Source: Agelas oroides
Lineage: Eukaryota > Porifera > Demospongiae > Agelasida > Agelasidae
NCBI GenBank assembly: GCA_949130485.1
Contig: OX422183.1
Location: forward strand, 20,491,934 to 20,555,933
Length of the DNA stretch: 64,000 nucleotides
Direction of reading: 5' to 3'
Shown: one piece after another, positions 32,649 to 43,727 of the stretch
How the letters are laid out: each line of letters opens with the position of its first letter
How positions within the stretch are numbered: the first letter of the stretch is position 1
Notes under the pieces: model-generated
Database searches by the model: none
What the model saw: the letters and a program-made list of their open reading frames with translations, nothing else
What the model was told of the DNA's origin: nothing
Position numbers and translations under genes: made by a program

Positions 32649-35600
32649 CTGTGGAAAGTGAACATAAATTGTAATGCGTTCATGGATTGTTCATACATGA
32701 ACAACATAGCAATGTGCCTATACACGTCTGTCATTATGTCATGTATCACTATAAAATATGCCATGTATTCTATCATACGTTTATATATGTATTGAGTGCA
32801 GCTACTGTATCGGGTAACCCCATACAGTATAGCTGCACTCAGTACATAAACTTATGATAGAATACATGGCACATTGTATAGTGACATTTCCATACAGGCA
32901 GTATGCACACCTCAATGCAGCAATAATTGTGCTTACGGCCTGTATGGAAATGTCAGGCTTTCTCCACAAGTACCGGTACATGTATGTAGCCAGTTGTGCA
33001 CAGGATATTATCTAGTGCTTGCCAGACCATTCAGTAATGTAGGGTAGCCTATAAGCATTTAAAGACCAGTAGCTACTGTTTTGTATACTGCTGCTTCTCA
33101 TGTTGCTAAAAAGACCTATATAATACATCAACGTCAATTGCAGTTGGTGCCATACGTACTGGCACTCTATATATCAGCATTGTGGTGCCTTTAAACTGGT
33201 AGGGTAACTGTAACAAACCTAGTTACAGTATTATACCTTCCTTGGTCCTGACCCTAAAGTAAATCACAGCAAAGGCAATTGGGATCCCAACCACTGTCAG
33301 AAAGAGAAGGACCACGATGATTGTAAATATCCATGTAGGAACTGTCGGAAGAAACATAATACAAATGAGATACATGAATAGCACAACAGTGTGCCTACAT
33401 GATTGTGTGTCAGTGCCACTGCAATATGCCATGTACCTTATAATGTACTGAGTTCAGCAGCTGTAGGGGGCATTACTACATTGAGGTGTGCATACTGAAT
33501 GTGAGTAACTGTCAGGCTTTCTCTACAAGTAACAGTACATGTATGTAGATGTGCTTTGTACACAGGATATCATTTAGTCCTCGCTAAACCACTGAGATTG
33601 CTATTATTCCTTACTACTATCATATTTTGCATGTAGAAACCGCAACCAGAATGCTGTTGTGTCTTTCCACATAAAATATTTATAGCTACGTGTATGCTCA
33701 CTAGGGTTGAATTAATAATATATACATCCATTTTACTTGATGTTTTGGATGTGCATGTAACTAATGTACAATGTAACTAATGTACACTGATGGTCTACTC
33801 ACATTGTTTATCAGTTCGTGTTGGTCGAGGTGAAGGATCACTCTCGGGCTTAGTTTCCCCACTACTTGCTTTATCCTTGTGCTCTCTACAATGTACTGAT
33901 AAACATGGCATACACAAAGATAAGACCACATGAAAGTAATATAGTATGAAGCCAACAACCACATAGCCATATTTTCCTCACAATACAGACCCTACTGCAC
34001 TATAGTCATGTAAGTTATATGCACTCCTGCAATAGTTTTAACATTGGTTTACTTACCCACTTTGAATGCTAAAATGTACTGTATGAAGACAGAAAATTAT
34101 TGCCAGTTAACACACTGAATTTAGTCCCAGGCCTAAAGTATGTAACTCTATATGGTACTTTGTTATATTGTGAAACACAAAGCAAGATATAAAAGGAGGG
34201 TTCAATTTCCATATCTCAGCTTGGTGCATCTCTTCACTGCAACAGGTTCTGCAGTGACACTATTAAAGTCACATGACAAGGTGTGCAAGAAATAATGAAG
34301 AGCACCACTATTATGAAAACAAGGTTAATAGCAACAAAAGTCCTAGAATTCGCTTAACTGATGAGGCCTGATATGCGTCCTGCACAGTGAGTGCTTTTGC
34401 ATAACATTTAGGCCTGCAATGGAGATGTGGTTCATTAATTGTTCATGTATAGGGGTGTGTGGGTTCTCTCCATATCTATCATTCTAAATGCACAAGTATA
34501 CCCACTGGGTCTCACTCATGGCTTTTACATAGTATTGGATAAGCTAGTCACTTACTGTAAACTACCACTCCTAATGCAATCAAGAGTCCTATTCCAATCA
34601 CAGTGAGTATAGCAGCAATCACCAGCAGAACAATCCGCCACCGCCATATTGTCTTGCTCTCTGCAAAGGGAGGAAAAATTTATTCTATAACAGCTAGATA
34701 GTAAGTTGCCTCCTCATGCACGATCAGTCAGAGTTGTTCCAAGTGTGACCATTGAGGACATGGTTATGCTTTTCAACTAAAATACACCGTAGCTAGTTTC
34801 TCAACTGCTGCTATAGTTGTAGTAGACATGGATCCAGACCACAAGTGCAGCCAAAATGAAGGACAAAATGGAGGCAATAAATCCTGAGATAAACAGTCCA
34901 TCACGAGTAATACGCCAAGTTGGATCACATACATCTGTGAGGAAAAAAGCAGTGCATGTACAATGAAATGTACCATAACACTATATTGCATGATGGGTGA
35001 TTACACAAAGGACCCTAGGATTTTGATAATCATTGTTATGTGGGTACTTACATGGGAGAATAGGGTGTTATCACTTACTGCCATTAGGAGGAAAGTGCAG
35101 TATCACTGTCACAGCAATCCATAGCAACACTCCAAGTACTAAGAAGATAGCATCGTATACATTTAGAGCAGTCCACCCGGTTGTCCTTTCTGCAAGTGTG
35201 TAATGTGAATACGTAACATGGCTTATCAGAGAGACTAGAGTGGACACCAACTTTAAACACAAGTGAATTTCAGAAACACAATGTAAGTTTTGGAAAATTG
35301 AATGAAGTCAGCCTGGAATACAGTCAGGTGCTCTTATCACTGAGCTGAGCCACTGGAATCATGACAGGCTATATAGCAACACAATGTCATGAAGACCAGA
35401 GACAGTCTCCTATGTCTAACTGAGAAGTATAACTGCTGGAGGCTGAGAAGGTGAACAGTGAAATTGTTTGGAATTGTAGGTCTCACTTGGTACCTAATTG
35501 GCATGTACACACCTACAACTTGTAGCTATGATAGTATTGGTGCATGATATTCTCCATGACATAACTCACATGGTACTTAATTGGTACTCACCCTTTCTAA

Positions 35601-38600
35601 CGTCTTCAGGCAAATAGTAACAGGTACAAATCCCATCAATGATTGTTTCTACAGTACCCACTATGGCAAACAGTAAGGCAAGGGCACCCATCACAACAAG
35701 AGCAAAGTTCCATAGTGGCAGTCTACACTCTAATGAAGAAGAGAGGACAACATTACTATTGTTGGTAGTCTCTATTAATTAGCCACATTTGACAATATAC
35801 CTGACCTAAATAAATATGCACAAATATGATAGCTTCATGCAATCACGTTGTAACATACCACATACGATGGAATTTCCAGACCATAACGCATTTGTTTGGC
35901 AGACCCTCACATTGGCGGCTGTATTTAGTTCATACCCACTGCCATTATTACAAACAAAACATGCCCTGGAACCAGTAGCATTGCCATTGTAATAAGCTAC
36001 TGTTGCTATATTGAGTGTAGTGTCCTTGAGCACAGCACTTCCAACACTTCCATCATCACAAGATGGATATTCAGTTGCATCATCCAGTAAACTAACATCA
36101 GACAGAAAAGAAAAACCATTAGCTGGCAGGTCCCAAAGCTCCATCGGAGAACAATCTGTGGAGTAATCATGCAACAAGATTTGTGATACACAATTATATC
36201 TATAAGCAAATTAACTTGTGTATTTTACTCATAATGTAGATTTACATACTTACAGAACTGTGGTGTTGTGAAATTTCCTCGCACTGTCACAGTGATATCT
36301 CCACTAACTGCAGACACAGTGTAGTAGTAGTCAGTCAAGGAGTTCAGTCGCTCCCTCAGTATTATACTCACAGATTGCCCTGTGCCAGTGTCATTGGACT
36401 CAGCAGAGTATGGTAGGTTCATGTAGGCTGGGTCAGTCCCATACTGGACTGTACAGTTAGCAGAGCCAGTGAACCCAGATAGAAATATACACTGCAGCTG
36501 AGCATCTGTAGGAGAGCCCATATCCACCACCGACACTCCAAGCACATTATTAGTTGTACCTGCATGGCCAGGTATATTATTTTGTGTGGGTAAACCCAAG
36601 AAGAATTACATAAGTGGGGCAAGGTTGAATGAGCTGTATACCGCAAAAAAGTTTGCATATGTTTGCCTTTTGTGGAAAAGAGCTCATTAAGGCTTTCTCC
36701 CATCCAGTTTTTGATCTCTTCTAGTTATGCAAAAACAGAGAGAGCAGGCGCAAGGCTTTAAATTTAAGATGAGAGAGAAGTCCTACTTCTAAAACATAAT
36801 TATCTAGATGTGAAGCAACAATGCTGAAGAATGGTTGTGATACCAAGTCCAACAGTAGCTCCTTTTTGACTACAGAAGGTAAATTTCGCCACTGTAGATA
36901 TTTCACACTTGTCACTTGGTAACCTTTGGAGCTATACATTCCAGGTCAGATATGTTTTGTACACTTGATGTGGTTCTCAGATGGTGCTTGTCCTGTCATT
37001 GTGGATGGTACAGAAATCAGTCTTAGGCATGATGACATACCAGTATAATAGATCACATAAGAAACATGCCTACTACCTTTTTGTATATTGCAAGTGACCA
37101 AAAACTGTAATTGGAAAGGCCTGAGGATGAGGCTTTAACACTTTGTATGATTTTACTGAACAAAAATGGGATCACTCAGAAGACCCAGGTTACAATCCTG
37201 ACTAGATCACATGACAATGATATCTGAAGTTTTATACCTGTAAGAGTACACTTTTGAAATATTACACCCATTTGCAAGAAAGTGAAGCATAGGACATGCA
37301 CATCATATTAATATCCTGTGACAAGATGTATAGGGATGGCATAAAATCATTGTGGAGGTACTCCTATGTACCTTGTTTGGCTGGCTTTAGGGATTTGATC
37401 CCTATGTCTTTTTAATTTTATGGAAGATTGCTTGCAAAATGAACTTTTAGATGTTTTGCAACTTGCCATGATCAAGTCCACTACAACTACATAGCTACAC
37501 AGAGAGGAGCAATATTACCTGTTAAAATACAAGATGATGAAATTAACTCACTGATGGGTTGTGTTGTACATGTTCTTGTAGCTCCCACTCCTACCACATT
37601 CTCAGCAGCCACTGACACACTGTCATAGCTTGAGGGAGGATTTGAGGGTGGCTCAAAGGTGTGGCTACACCTCCCAGCTGTACACTCAGCAATGTTCACA
37701 TTCTCAGTAGCCACAACAGACCTAGCCTGGAAACTGATCTGGTACTGTGTGATGTTCCCAGTTACACCTGGACATGCTTCCCGTGGGTCCTGGAGGGGAA
37801 TATAACAAGTACATAATACCCAAGCTGGACCTCTACAGTACTTACCCAAAGTACCCTTAAAGCAAGATAAGAAAGCAACCCTTTCATTCAAACAGCTGCT
37901 TGGCAATCTTGGAAAGGGGCAGCATCCTTTTCAGTTAGTTTGAAAGGCGCCTAACAACATGGAAATTACGATGTATTACATACAACTTACTGGTACTGTA
38001 TCCCAGGTGTTGTCAATGGACAGTAGCACACCTGATGACTGTTTATAGATAACGGTAGTAGTACAGTTGATAGGAGCATCAGGAACTGTAGGAGGGTATA
38101 CATATCAGTAACTTGTATACGAAGAAACAACAAAACTATGTTAGTTGAATCAATATCCTAATGGTAGATGGTCATAGTTGCATACAGGCACAACTGGCTA
38201 TAATCGTACATCTCAATAAGTTGCGGAAATGCAGTATTTGCACACTCATATGTCTTACCCACAAGCAAGCAAGTATGTGGATAGTTTACATCATGGACAA
38301 CGACAACAAGATGACAATTTCTATATAAAACTAATGCAGCAGCACAACTACATAAGAGAGGGTATAAGTTCACTACAGTATTAACACCAAATCACTCATA
38401 TCACAAAGCACAGGAGAAAAGTTGCTAGAATTGCTAGTTTTCAAATTCTGCCACTAGTACATTTTGCAATATTGCACGTAGCTACCTCATTGCACACAAA
38501 AAAGCTGCTATGCATACATGCCAAAGTTCTCAGCATGGGACCATCTTGCAATTCAAGTCCTACCACAGGGCTTTCTTAAGTAGTCAAAAAAAATTATCTC

Positions 38601-40737
38601 GAGTACTAGTAAAGCACCACAGTATTAGAATTGCTTATGTATCTGACAAAGACTGCGAGCCATTCTAGCAACTGATGGCAGTGGTGGTGTGTTTCAATTC
38701 TGTGTTGTGTACTGAGCTCCTGCTATCTAATTTTTAGGCTATTCCAAAACCAATAGCTAAGGTAGATGCAGCTATTGACATTTCTGTGGCTGCTTGAGTA
38801 CTAATAGTGCATAGTATAAAAGTTAAAAGCAGGTCACCATGTGCAAGCTCTAATCTGATTGGTTAGTTTAGGGTTAGGTTAAGTTGCATGAAAAATACTG
38901 CAGGATACATTGTGTGGCTGAACATGCACTTCTTGGAACTATCCCCTTGTCGCTGTGAGTTGCCATTACATATTATGCTCTTGTGATTGTACATGATAAA
39001 GGAGTGAACTTTCATAAAGTGAAGAAGCAAGGGAAGAGTTTGGAAACTAGCCATTCTAGTAACTGATGGCAGTGGTGGTGTGTTTCCATTCTTGTGAAGA
39101 ATATTCCTGACCTTCACACAAAGAATTTACATAAGTAGGGTAAGAACTAAAGCATGACTGTTTGCTACATGCAAACTTGCCTTGAGGAGTGATTGCCAGG
39201 GGCTCACTTTCAGTCCCCTTCAGATTTACACAGTTGACACCACGTATTGTAATGTTGTACTCATAGCCTGCCATGAAACCAGTTAGTTTATGGTGTGTAA
39301 CACTGGCAGTGGTGATGTTCAGAAGTCCCTCATATGGGGTCTGGGGATCGTTGGTGGTAATGTTGATGAGGTAGGAGTCAACACTGTCACCACCACTCAG
39401 TGTCCAGCTCACAGTGACATTCACAGCTCCACTACCATCTCCAGAGAGGCCAACACAGGAGAGGGTGGGGACAGTAGAGGGGGGAACTGCATGAAGAATG
39501 GATGACTAAATTGACTAACGAGTTCTTGACAACTGTTTCCCCCCCCCCCAAAAAACGGGATAGTATGATAGCAGTACATCAGTACATGTGATGTAGGCAG
39601 AACATTTAAGGATACAGAATATGCATGTTATTCAAGATGTCATAATTATGATGGGGCATGATCCTAAGTGACAAAAACTCTTTATAATTATTGAACTGAT
39701 GCACCCTGAAATGTAGATCTTTAATAGATTGCTGGGAAGCTAGCTGTTCTTTGTTGCAAATTCAAGACCACTGGTCAGAGGGAGGTAACATTCCACTATA
39801 TAGTGGTTTCTGCTCAAGTGAAGATGACAGAAAGGTTCAAGCTGATCTCCACATGCATGCATATTTTAACGCACCCTATTGTCATGTTTGTCGAAGCCTT
39901 GACTCCAAAAGTGAACCCAAGTGCACTTTCACCAAAATAAGCAGACTCGTGACTAACTACACCCACTCATTAATGAGCATGCAATAGTCAGCATTGTTGG
40001 CTAGCAAACACCATTGCAGAACCCAAACAGCCTTCCCTGCCGGAAATGAACCCCCTTCAAGGTGAGAGTAGCACTTTCTAAACCCATTCATGCAGCCAGG
40101 GTGAGAATTGGCCCACCCGGTGCCAACCATGGCCCCTTACAGCCAAGTCTAGCAGCTGCCATGTGCATAGCACCCTGCGGGTGACCCCACGTACCTCCCA
40201 CTGTCCCACTCATTCTGCTGACACAGAATCTGTGCACAAGTGACAGAGACTGCACAGTGTGCAGTATGACTTAACCAAAAGTGAACAATAGGGTTTAATG
40301 GGTGAAAAACCTTGGGAATCTTACGTCACACTGTTCATGAATTGTGATCAACTATGAGATACAAGAAACTATTAAACTAGTGGAATCAACAATATATGTT
40401 TCGTATGTCAGTTGAATAATGTGATGGATTAATGTTATATTACCTTGGACTCTAACTCTTCGAGTATTATTCATGCTCCTATCTAGCCCATTGATGCAAG
40501 TGATGACTGTCCCATTCTCTGCAGGGAAGGTGAGGTTTGAAGTGAAGCTCCCATTGACCACACCTACGGGGAGTGCTCGGAAGTTTCCAGTTACTTCTTC
40601 CCTACTGCCTGGTGCAAGGGTAATTTCCTCCCCAGGAAATTTCCAGATGACTGCTCCTCCTGAGAGAGTGCACTGAAAGATCACTTCCTCTCCAGAACAT
40701 GGCAACCACTGCTGTGTAAGTCGCACCTCACTGCAAG
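32527..40737 (-). CDS. receptor M2: Ig-FN3-FN3-D-E ectodomain with multiple membrane-helix exons
   Basis: Exons in transcription order: 40444-40737 (Ig), 39181-39486 (FN3), 37991-38085 plus 37552-37789 (FN3), 36254-36559 (module D), 35859-36155 (module E), then 35592-35729, 35079-35189, 34801-34934, 34556-34660, 33803-33883, 33237-33341 and 32527-32648. All junctions except the FN3 split are phase 1. Exon 34801-34934 ends in an in-frame TGA where M1 has a donor, so a full-length product must skip it; including it gives a shorter protein with three helices. Skipping gives about five helices and a hydrophilic stretch, ending at TGA 32527-32529. The signal-peptide exon was not found between 40738 and 43600. 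Receptor C starts head-to-head with it. Role inferred: surface recognition receptor with a multi-pass membrane part; no close named family recognised. Confidence 0.75.
32746..32885. repeat. large inverted repeat (hairpin) in the last M2 intron
   Basis: Arms of about 64 bases (32746-32810 and 32822-32885), with GCCATGTATTCTATCATA and GAGTGCAGCTA matched almost perfectly around the short loop CGGGTAACCCC. A second inverted pair follows: GACATTTCCATACAGGC (32883-32899) and its complement (32938-32954). One arm resembles sequence at about 33425-33475, next to the duplicated exon. Confidence 0.8.
33237..33341 (-). CDS. M2 membrane-helix exon 5
   Basis: Acceptor TCCGACAG, donor GTATAA, 105 nt, phase 1-1. 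Encodes VPTWIFTIIVVLLFLTVVGI and PIAFAVIYFRVRTKE: one helix and a basic end. Confidence 0.75.
33803..33883 (-). CDS. M2 exon: hydrophilic Pro/Ser/Lys-rich segment
   Basis: With the second AG of TGTAGAG as acceptor and donor GTGAGT, this 81-nt exon is phase 1-1 and reads HKDKASSGETKPESDPSP followed by RPTRTDKQ, a likely cytoplasmic linker. Using the first AG gives a different frame with no such bias, so the acceptor choice is by composition only. Confidence 0.45.
34556..34660 (-). CDS. M2 membrane-helix exon 4
   Basis: Acceptor CCTTTGCAG, donor GTAAGT, 105 nt, phase 1-1. Encodes ESKTIWRWR, then IVLLVIAAILTVIGIGLLIA and LGVVVY. Same length and pattern as M1 12233-12337. Confidence 0.75.
34801..34934 (-). 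CDS. M2 membrane-helix exon 3 with in-frame stop
   Basis: Acceptor CCTCACAG, phase 1. Encodes VCDPTWRITRDGL, a helix (ISGFIASILSFILAALVVW) and IHVYYNYSSS, then TGA (34801-34803). The homologous M1 exon ends GGAG before GTAAGG; here that donor is absent. It is therefore either a cassette skipped in the long form or the end of a short form. Confidence 0.65.
35079..35189 (-). CDS. M2 membrane-helix exon 2
   Basis: Acceptor ACTTGCAG, donor GTAAGT, 111 nt, phase 1-1. Encodes ERTTGWTALNVYD, then AIFLVLGVLLWIAVTVIL and HFPPNGS; counterpart of M1 12950-13063. Confidence 0.8.
35592..35729 (-). CDS. M2 membrane-helix exon 1
   Basis: Acceptor TTCATTAG, donor GTGAGT, 138 nt, phase 1-1. Begins CRLPLWNF, then ALVVMGALALLFAIVGTVET, IIDGICTCYY and a short loop LPEDVRKG. 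Shares CRLP.W, VMG.LA and IDGI with M1 15186-15368. Confidence 0.8.
35859..36155 (-). CDS. M2 exon: sushi-like module E
   Basis: Acceptor TCCACAG, donor GTATGT, 297 nt, phase 1-1. Contains ELWDLPANGFSFLSDVSLLD, YPSCDDGSVGSAVL, RACFVCNNGSGY and NALWSGNSIVC. Confidence 0.8.
36254..36559 (-). CDS. M2 exon: Cys-containing FN3-like module D
   Basis: Acceptor CATGCAG, donor GTAAGT, 306 nt, phase 1-1. Reads TTNNVLGVSVVDMGSPTDA, QLQCIFLSGF, ANCTVQYGTDPAYMNLPYSA and YYYTVSAVSGDITVTVRG. Confidence 0.8.
37552..37789 (-). CDS. M2 exon: second half of FN3
   Basis: Acceptor CCCTCCAG, donor GTGAGT, 238 nt, phase 0-1. Begins DPREACPGVTGNITQYQI and has CTAGRCSHTFEPPSNPPS and AAENVVGVGATRTC. Confidence 0.85.
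37991..38085 (-). CDS. M2 exon: first half of FN3
   Basis: Acceptor TCCTACAG, donor GTAAGT, 95 nt, phase 1-0. Reads VPDAPINCTTTVIYKQSSG, then VLLSIDNTWDTVP; almost the same as 48336-48430 in receptor C. Confidence 0.85.
39181..39486 (-). CDS. M2 exon: first FN3 module, followed by a GC donor
   Basis: Acceptor TTCATGCAG, 306 nt, phase 1-1. Contains VNVTVSWTLSGGDSVDSYLI, YEGLLNITTASVTHHKL and the F-strand YEYNITIRGVNC. The donor is AAG followed by GCAAGT, the usual form of a GC-AG intron. The homologue in C (47283-47585) uses GT. Confidence 0.8.
40444..40737 (-). CDS. M2 exon: Ig-like domain
   Basis: Acceptor TTTTCCAG, donor GTAATA, 294 nt, phase 1-1. Contains CSEVRLTQQWLPCSGEEVIF, QCTLSGG.AVIWKFPG (B-strand Cys and C-strand Trp), FTSNLTFPAENGTVITC (E-F strands and F-strand Cys), consistent with an Ig domain. 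Counterpart of 45321-45620 in receptor C. Confidence 0.85.
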
Positions 40738-40871
40738 CTGGAAAATATTAAGATGTCACATATAGTGGGCACAAGACATTGACAGTGTATGTCGGTACTT
40801 AACAGACAACAGGTTTCCCAATTTGGTGAACAAAAGCGGTCAAATCTGGTAGGATTGCTTGCTTCACATAC

Positions 40872-40901
40872 CTGAAGGAGGCCAATACAGGAAGCAAAGA
40901 A
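40872..40901 (-). CDS. possible M2 mini-exon upstream of Ig
   Basis: A 30-nt candidate between TTTCTTCTCCTAG and GTATGTG, phase 1-1 compatible (VLCFLYWPPS). It would add a short hydrophobic segment before the Ig. Support is splice signals only. Confidence 0.2.
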
Positions 40902-41516
40902 CTAGGAGAAGAAACAGAACTGACGGAACCTGTAGTCAAGTGAAATAAAGACAAGGAAATGATCACATGTAGAATGTCACTGTAAACATTTGGTACAGCT
41001 GACAGAAAGAGTTTATTATTATGATAGTTACAGTGTGTAACACATCCATGCATGAACACTTTTAAGATACAGAGTTCATAATGTAGCTATTGTACCATGT
41101 CAGGGAAAGTAATAAACATTCAACCTGAATGCACACTCATTAGTTCCATGGTGTGCCTACTTCAGGAATCCATATATATTCCTCACAGAGCTCCTTGTGT
41201 CTTGGAGAGGGGGTTTTAGTGGGGGTATAAAGCGACGTACAATAGTTGAGTGGCCACTAATTGTTTACATAGCTACAGCATGACAATCCACAACTACAAC
41301 CACGTGTTCCCATTGTCCATTGGCTCTGTTGTCTTACCCCTCCCACTAGTAAGATTACTATATTATATAGATGCACTTGTAACTCAGGTGGTACCAGTTG
41401 CACAGAAACCGTCTGCAGTAGACTCACAATACCTTTACTAAAGTTGTAGAAGTTGTTAAAAATGTGTAAAATAATCCAGGATGAGAAAGGGGAGGGGGCA
41501 GGAGTAGCACAAGCAT

Positions 41517-41970
41517 GTCAGCAGTGGCGGATTTAGGGGGTGCAAATGCACCCCCCTTTGGTGGCTAGTAATGTATTTTTGCGTACATAACTGCACAAGT
41601 CCATCAAATGATTATGCAGCAGTGGCGTTAAATGCACACGTTTTCTTTTTTTCCCGCACCTCACGGCTGCTTTGCAGCCTCTGTGGAGCAAAGCAAGAGC
41701 CACACCTTTAAATTCTGCGAGCGTTTAATCAAACACAATAACTAGATTTGGCAGTAGGTCATCCAACTCTTGCTATTTCACCCCAAAACGGCACCAGAAA
41801 CGATCTCAGAAGGTCTGAAATCAAAAATTTTCCTGGGGGGGGGGGGCATGCCCCCACACCCCCTTAGCAGGTGCACTTCGCGAGCTTTATTACACTCCAC
41901 CAAGTAGCTATAGTGACCAAGTGCACACTGGAACCCCCCTTTCCAAAATCCTAGATCCGCCACTGGTCAG
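41517..41970. mobile_element. MITE with CAGTGGCGGAT ends and 5-bp target duplication
   Basis: Element 41522-41965 (444 bp), ends CAGTGGCGGATTTAGG and CCTAGATCCGCCACTG (one mismatch in 16), flanked by GTCAG on both sides (41517-41521 and 41966-41970). The interior has runs of C and G with a GGGGGGGGGGCATGCCCCC palindrome. No transposase frame. The superfamily cannot be settled from the ends alone. Confidence 0.8.
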
Positions 41971-42186
41971 GGCTACTCTAATTGAGAGTACTACATCAAA
42001 TGGTGTGGAATTAGGCTTGGTCAGTGAAATGAAGTGTACTTACCATGCCTTAATCAAAACCTGGCCTGCTATAAGGACACTACATGTTCACACATTAAAC
42101 TTCATTCTTGCCGTAGGATGTAGAGGTGAATGCATAAATTTTGGTTAGGGTCATTCTTCTTTGGGATCGGTTCTCTTTCTTGCTAG

Positions 42187-42362
42187 ATCAATTGCTCAGA
42201 AAAATGATATAGCACCTACAATAATGCAGCGTCAATTGCTCAGAAAAATGATATAGCACCTACAATAATGCAGCGTCAATTGCTCAGAAAAATGATATAG
42301 CACCTACAATAATGCACCGTCAATTGCTCAGAAAAATTATATAGCACCTACAATAATGCAGC
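42187..42362 (+). repeat. 44-bp tandem repeat, four copies
   Basis: The unit starts GTCAATTGCTCAGAAAAATG and ends TAATGCAGC; starts at 42187, 42231, 42275 and 42319. Nearly identical copies, so a recent expansion. It lies in the M2/C divergent region. Confidence 0.95.
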
Positions 42363-43669
42363 GACATAAATTTATATGTGTGCACATTCTAGACTAATCA
42401 GGCTAATGTGGTGCACGGGACCAGCCAAACTAGATAGACAATTTCCTGAGGATTGTAGCTAAGGGTCGCAGGGTCAGTAACAATTTTGAGGTGCCGTCAT
42501 GGGGTCACAGCCAAGTTTAGGCAGTCGCAATCCCAGTCGCGGCAGTTAATATGACGCTAATGGGAGTGACGACCCTTGTAAATGACCACTGAACCACACC
42601 TCCTTGAAAAATGGTAGTTCCAGATGTTATATACCCACTGTAGAGGAATTGTTTAGAAAAAGATCATACATGACAGACCAGGCCACATGGTAGCTAGTGA
42701 TTGACTTTTCTGATAAAACCACTTGCGACTTAAAACAACCAGAAAGTGTGACACCACAGCTTGCCCTCATTGCATGGCTGGTATTTACAGTATGACACAA
42801 ATGGTGTGGGTGCAACTTTGATTTTGTATTGAAAGTACAAGTGGCTACACTCAACACATCTTACCAAAAGATTTTTCAATTTGGGTATAGCTATAGATAT
42901 TAAAATTTGGTAATGACTACAGCTAGGGCTTTATGAAAGAACGTTTGAGGATTCAGAGTCACTACATGTGGTCACAGACAGCAGTAGACAGGAAGCTTGG
43001 TTCACTATAGTAGCTTCTTGGGAAGGAACTGCCATCTGCTTGAGGTAATATGATACTGTTTCATGTAAAGAGCTCCGCACATGCATGGCAGCTTGAATTT
43101 GAGAAGGGAGTGCTGCTAGCTATAGTCTGCGCCAGATTAGCTAGCCCGACGATTATACTATCAAGTAGATAGCCACTGGGAGTGTATTTTGGACTGACAC
43201 ATGAAATCTGTCTTATTAATATTTAACATAGCAAACATCTTTTGTTGCGTACCGTGTAGCCCATATTTTAGCGTCACGTACTGCCCTAGCCTTCAAGATT
43301 GACACACCTAGAAATTTTGTGTCTAACGATCTACACACTCAACAAAAATAACTCACTTTATCCATAATCATACAGCGAGCACTGTCACGCCATACCCAGG
43401 TGAAACGATTTAAGCCCTACAAATGTCTTGTTTACAATATTGTAACCAGTGTTGCGTGTAAGCTGGAATCTGATTGGACTGAAGGTCGGCGGCGCCAGAC
43501 ATGTACTCGCTTTCCGTCGCTTTGTGGGACTTGGTGAAATAAACAATGCATTAAGTAGTATTGTGTAGACAATGTGTTTGATAATTTCAATACTTAGGGT
43601 CATTCCCGTTCGAAATTTCGCGAACCCGACTTTGTGCAAGATCTGGGGTACAAGCTGTTCTCTGACACG

Positions 43670-43727
43670 ATGTTCGTTCTTCGCGGAATTTCCAGTCTCC
43701 TTATGTTCAGCTTATTGCTTACAACAG
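43670..43727 (+). CDS. receptor C exon 1: signal peptide
   Basis: ATG at 43670 opens MFVLRGISSLLMFSLLLTT, a basic residue followed by a hydrophobic core, then donor GTACAT. 58 nt, so it ends in phase 1. The G at 43727 plus CC from the Ig exon gives Ala, a plausible cleavage region. Confidence 0.75.

Larger units (their letters stand above)
40738..43669. promoter_or_regulatory. divergent intergenic region between M2 and C
   Basis: Holds the 5' ends of both genes. The signal-peptide exon of M2 should lie here but was not identified. The last 200 bases before the C start (about 43470-43669) contain several CpGs (GGTCGGCGGCGCC, TCGCTTTCCGTCGC), unlike the surrounding AT-rich DNA, and may be the promoter. 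A MITE (41522-41965) and a 44-bp tandem repeat (42187-42362) lie inside. Confidence 0.4.

Noticed and set aside
41426-41516. Minus-strand ATG opening MLVLLLPPPLSHPG as M2 signal peptide
   Set aside because: The following donor would leave phase 0, while the Ig exon needs phase 1, and the hydrophobic core is broken by prolines.
43385-43639. Minus-strand open frame next to the C start as first exon of M2
   Set aside because: No suitable donor in phase 1 and no clear signal peptide.
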